Assembly: GCA_001692895.1 (NCBI GenBank)
Contig: KV748178.1
Span: 3,644,536 to 3,708,535, forward strand
Length of the DNA: 64,000 bases
Source: Cenococcum geophilum 1.58
Lineage: Eukaryota > Ascomycota > Dothideomycetes > Gloniales > Gloniaceae
Direction: 5' to 3'
A program made the translations under genes and the position numbers. Position 1 is the first letter of the stretch, and every line of letters begins with the position of its first letter. The notes under the pieces were generated by a model that was given only the letters and a program-made list of their open reading frames with translations, was not told where the DNA came from and did no database searches. Positions 60,430-64,000 of this stretch are shown here, in pieces.

Positions 60430-63400
60430 ATGCCACTAAAAGCAGCCACTATAACGCCATTAACAGCAGTAACTACTTTAAGGTTAAGTAATGACACTAG
60501 TATAGCAGACACTAACTTATAGCAACCTGTAACGGTTAGATAACTATAAGAGATAGTTAACTAGCTAATAGAAAATAATATAATATTAAAAAATAGGATT
60601 AACGGGATAGGCGTAGTAAAGGTTAAGTTACTATTAATTAAAAGATACTTAGGAGAAAGATTAAAGCTTAAAGGATTCCTTATATAAATGCATTTTAAGA
60701 TTATATAAGAGGGAGTAAAGCTAGCAATATTTATAGATCGAATAGCCTATGTAGGACTATTCCTATTAGGAAGAGCACTTAAGTAGTTTAAGTTTTACTT
60801 TATAGAAATATAGGCAAATAGAATAATAACCACTAACTAAGAGGTGCGATTTATATTCTTAAGCTAGAAAGGGTTTATAGAGTAACTTATATAAATATTT
60901 AGAGACCTAAAGGCAGTAACTATAGTAAAAAGAAAACTCTAAGATATTATATAATAAACCTTAGCAATAAAGTACATAATATAGTTCTAGACGTTAGTAA
61001 TATAAGTAAAGTAGAATAATAGGGCGCTTATAGCATAGTATAAGTAAGGACTTAAGGCTAAAGTCTAGGACGTAATTATCCTAATAGAAGATATGGATAC
61101 CCTAAGGGAACTAATAGATTAAGCGATTAAGATTAATAATTGGATCTACTAAAGGGAATAGGCTAAGAAAGGCTAGGATAAAGTTTTATAGTTATATAAG
61201 GCGTAAAGTACGTAATAACTAAAGCTAAGTTAAAAACCGTAATATAGTGTAGAGCTAATAGACCTAAGTAATACTAAAGAAGCCTATAAGAGATAGAGTA
61301 GATAACTATAGAAACCTAGAGGATAAAAATTAAGTAATTAAAGGTTTAAGGAGTAGAGGCTAAACCAGGAATCTTAGTAGCAGAAGACGTTTAGGTGGAC
61401 TCTATAGTAAGAAAAATAGTTTTAAAAGGGAGCTTATATAAATTATAGAAAATAAGGTTATTACGTTAAAGACTATAAAAGTAGGTAGAGTTACTATATA
61501 GTAAAAGGAATAAGACTAGTAAACAATATATACGTATAGAGGGATAATAATATACTATAAGGAATAAAAGAATATTTAATTAAAAGTTTTACGTTTTGTT
61601 ATAATAACGTATACTAAATTTATAAGGACGCTAAGTATAGCGTAAGCTATTAGCTATAAGAGCTAGCACCTATAAAATATAGAGGAACTAATAAACTAGT
61701 TTATAGATCAGATATTAAGGACGATAAATTTAATATAGGTAAAATATTCTATAATAATAAGGTAATATAGGCGGTTTACTAGAAATATATAGCTATTAGA
61801 GATATTACACTAAAGGTAAAGGATAATTCCACTATAGAATAGGGAATATTAGTAGGGATTAAGACCCCGCTAGATATAATATCTATTACTTTATAAGACG
61901 TAAGAGAAGTAGGGTAGTAAACTACTTCGGCACTTAATAAAGGCAAAAGGCTAAAGGCTTAAGATTCTTAAAATAAGATATAAGATAATTAAGATTCTTA
62001 AGACAAGATAAGGTAAGCTTAAGGACCTATAATAGATAATAACCAATAGAGCAGAGTAATAGCTTAGTTTAGTAATATATAAATAAGCTTAGGATAAAGT
62101 TTCCTAAAGGTATAAGACTCTTAAGACGAGATAAGTAAGATTTAAAACTCTTAAGATAAGATAAGAACACTAAGTAAGCTTAGTTAGACTAAGGCTAGAG
62201 CTAAGCTTAAGATAAAAGTAAGCTTAGGATTAAAGAATCTAAGGGGTTAAAAATTTAGAGTATAAATAAGAACACCTATAAATAAGAGGTAAGGAGCTTC
62301 TTTATAGATTAGAGAATCTATAGTATAAATAGTAGTTAGATTAGGAGATAGATATATAGACCTAGAGGACCTATTAGGGGAACGTAGTATTTAGCCTAAA
62401 GATTAAAAAGTTAATACTAAGATTAAAAAGTAAGAAGACTTTAAGGATCTATTAGTAAGATATAAACTAAAAAAAACCATAGAAGAATTTAGATAGAGAA
62501 TTATTATATAGTAAAAACAGAAACTAAATAAGAGATCTAGTATATTAGGACGTATAAAGGATAGAGCGCTAGTATAGAGAATTACTAATAGGCCTAGGGT
62601 AGGTATATTAAGAGTTAAGTAGCTTACTAAACTAGAAAATAAAGAGGATTTAGGAATTCCTACTAGGTTTAAAGAATAATATATAAAGAGCTATTATAAT
62701 ATAGTAATAAGAAGATACTTCCTTACGGATAAGCTGTATATACTCTAATAGCTATACTAAAAGTGGTATAAATAGCAATATAATAATAAGTAGGAAGATT
62801 TCTATATATAGTTAGATAAAAAAGTTATTTAAGANTACCCAATTATAGAAAAGGCTATAAATTATATTAAAGGAGCCTTAATTATAACGTTAAAGGATCT
62901 AAAGGAATAATTAGAGGACTAGAGAAGTAAGANANNTATTTTANTACCTANAAANAAAGTTATAACATTTAGATTAGNACAATAAAGGTTTAAACTTAAG
63001 GATAAGGATAAGCTAAGAGTTAACCTAAAGCACCTAGCATACTATACGCTATTATGGATTATATATATAGACGATATATATAAGATATATAAAAATCTAT
63101 AAAAAAAAAAAGAATCGGAAATACCCTATAAGGATGTACTAGATAATAGATAAGTAATAGTATAGGAATGCTAAATATATATATAAATGGCATCTAGCAG
63201 AAGTCTAAGAGGAAGGGGATTTAATACTTTAACCAGAAAGATTTCCTATAGAAGAATATTTAGATGGATAATAGTGGTAGGAATGCCTAGAAAATACGTA
63301 TCTATAGTATATTAAAGATAAAAAGTAAACTAGGTATTGGCTAAAGAGTAAGCTAAGTATAATAGGATTAAGTAGCTAATAGTTAGGAAAAGTAGAGGCC

Positions 63401-63714
63401 TATAGGACTAGAGGGAGCTAGTAGTAGAGCCTTAGACCCTTAAAGGAATTTAAGGACAACACCTAAATTTAAGAGTTAAATAGTAAGATTAATAGTTTAA
63501 AGCGCTAATAAATAGTAAAGTAACGTAAAACCATATCTTATTAGTAGTAGTTAAGAGAATAGGGCTACCTTACAGATAGAAGGAGTAATTTTACCTATTA
63601 GTTATAATTTTAGGAGATCTAATAGCCTATAGAGGAGGGATTATTAACCTTAAAATAGGACCTATTTAGATAACTATTAAAGGAAGACGAATTAAGATAT
63701 CTTTTAATATCCTA
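60430..63714 (+). pseudogene. Gypsy X2 gag and protease, truncated, RIP-degraded
   Basis: ATG 60430 (MPLKAATITPLTAVTTLRLS) is intact here, unlike X1. The gag frame runs with Gln/Trp-type stops through IENNIILKNRINGIGVVKVK (about 60,570) and IDRIAYVGLFLLGRALK (about 60,735). The protease block near 63,501-63,540 reads ALINSKVT, with the catalytic Asp of DSG changed to Asn. RT and integrase are absent because of the insertion at 63,715. Ambiguous bases occur at 62835 and 62932-62978. Confidence 0.78.
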
Positions 63715-63715
63715 C

Positions 63716-64000
63716 TTTTTTTTTTTTTTTTTTTTATATCCGTGTATTATACTACGTACAATACTGCGTATGCAGCCTCTAGGCTATAGCGCTATAGTCC
63801 TATATACATGAATCCCTTAGGGCAGCTTAATATATGTACTAGTAACTATGTCCTAGTAGTTTATAAGCCCTAAACTAGGGTTTATAGTTCCTTAGTAAAA
63901 TACTAAGTTACAAGCAACTACTAGGTAATGAGAAAACGGTAGAAAACTATAAGAAATAAGAAATCCTAACGCCTTTCCCTATCCTTTTATAATTTGATTC
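63716..64000 (-). mobile_element. Probable 3' end of a minus-strand LINE with poly(A) tail
   Basis: Twenty T residues (63716-63735) abut the break in Gypsy X2. Read on the minus strand this is a poly(A) tail preceded by about 265 bp of non-coding sequence with more CA/TG than the surrounding DNA. This fits the 3' untranslated end of a non-LTR element inserted by target-primed reverse transcription. The coding part would lie to the right of the window, so a SINE or processed sequence cannot be ruled out. Confidence 0.5.

Larger units (their letters stand above)
59961..63714 (+). mobile_element. Gypsy X2, 5' part of a family-X element, plus strand
   Basis: 424 bp 5' LTR plus about 3.3 kb of internal sequence, collinear with and inverted relative to X1 (X2 60385-63714 corresponds to X1 53338-50013). 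Homology stops at 63714, just after the protease, where a poly(T) tract begins. The left flank base pairs are CTATA; the matching duplication would lie outside the window. It cuts Gypsy Y. Confidence 0.88.

Overview
The window is a block of nested, decayed transposable elements from a genome that undergoes repeat-induced point mutation (RIP), most likely a filamentous ascomycete (Pezizomycotina). Most of it is very TA-rich and poor in CA/TG dinucleotides. Reading frames keep recognisable protein motifs over kilobases but are broken almost only by TAA, TAG and TGA where Gln, Trp or Arg would be expected, which is the C-to-T / G-to-A footprint of RIP. I found no intact host gene, no tRNA or rRNA, and no bacterial feature.

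Layout. 1-1771: 3' part of a Ty3/Gypsy element (integrase, chromodomain, polypurine tract). 2091-6158: a second Gypsy gag-pol with its polypurine tract and an LTR-like segment. 7373-13576: complete Ty1/Copia element on the minus strand (271 bp LTRs, TSD ATTAC). 13582-14720: decayed frame of unknown function, then about 1 kb of degenerate short repeats. 15734-29789: complete chromodomain Gypsy element (331 bp LTRs, TSD GTAAG) carrying an unusual antisense frame before its 3' LTR, and itself interrupted at 21499-27851 by a plus-strand copy of the same Copia family (268 bp LTRs, TSD TATAG).

29950-33899: decayed plus-strand gene with DUF6589-like motifs and a Gln-rich frame, which appears to resume at 42829-45812 and 53768-53991. 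It is split first by two head-to-tail Cryptons (33900-39380 and 39381-42828, tyrosine recombinase plus GCR1_C-like domain), each 3,448 bp net. The first Crypton contains a 2,028 bp LTR element (35203-37230, 174 bp LTRs, TSD ACTAC) that has no gag-pol but carries a gene for a WW domain, a coiled coil and two C2HC zinc fingers. The second split is a minus-strand Gypsy element, family X (45813-53762, 424 bp LTRs, TSD TAAAA).

53992-59960: a further plus-strand chromodomain Gypsy element (Y), cut on its right by a second family-X copy in plus orientation (59961-63714). That copy is in turn cut by a poly(T) tract and sequence that look like the 3' end of a minus-strand LINE (63716-64000). The insertion order can be read from these junctions. 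The best candidates for something new are the small LTR element with the WW/zinc-finger gene and the site-specific-looking tandem Crypton array.
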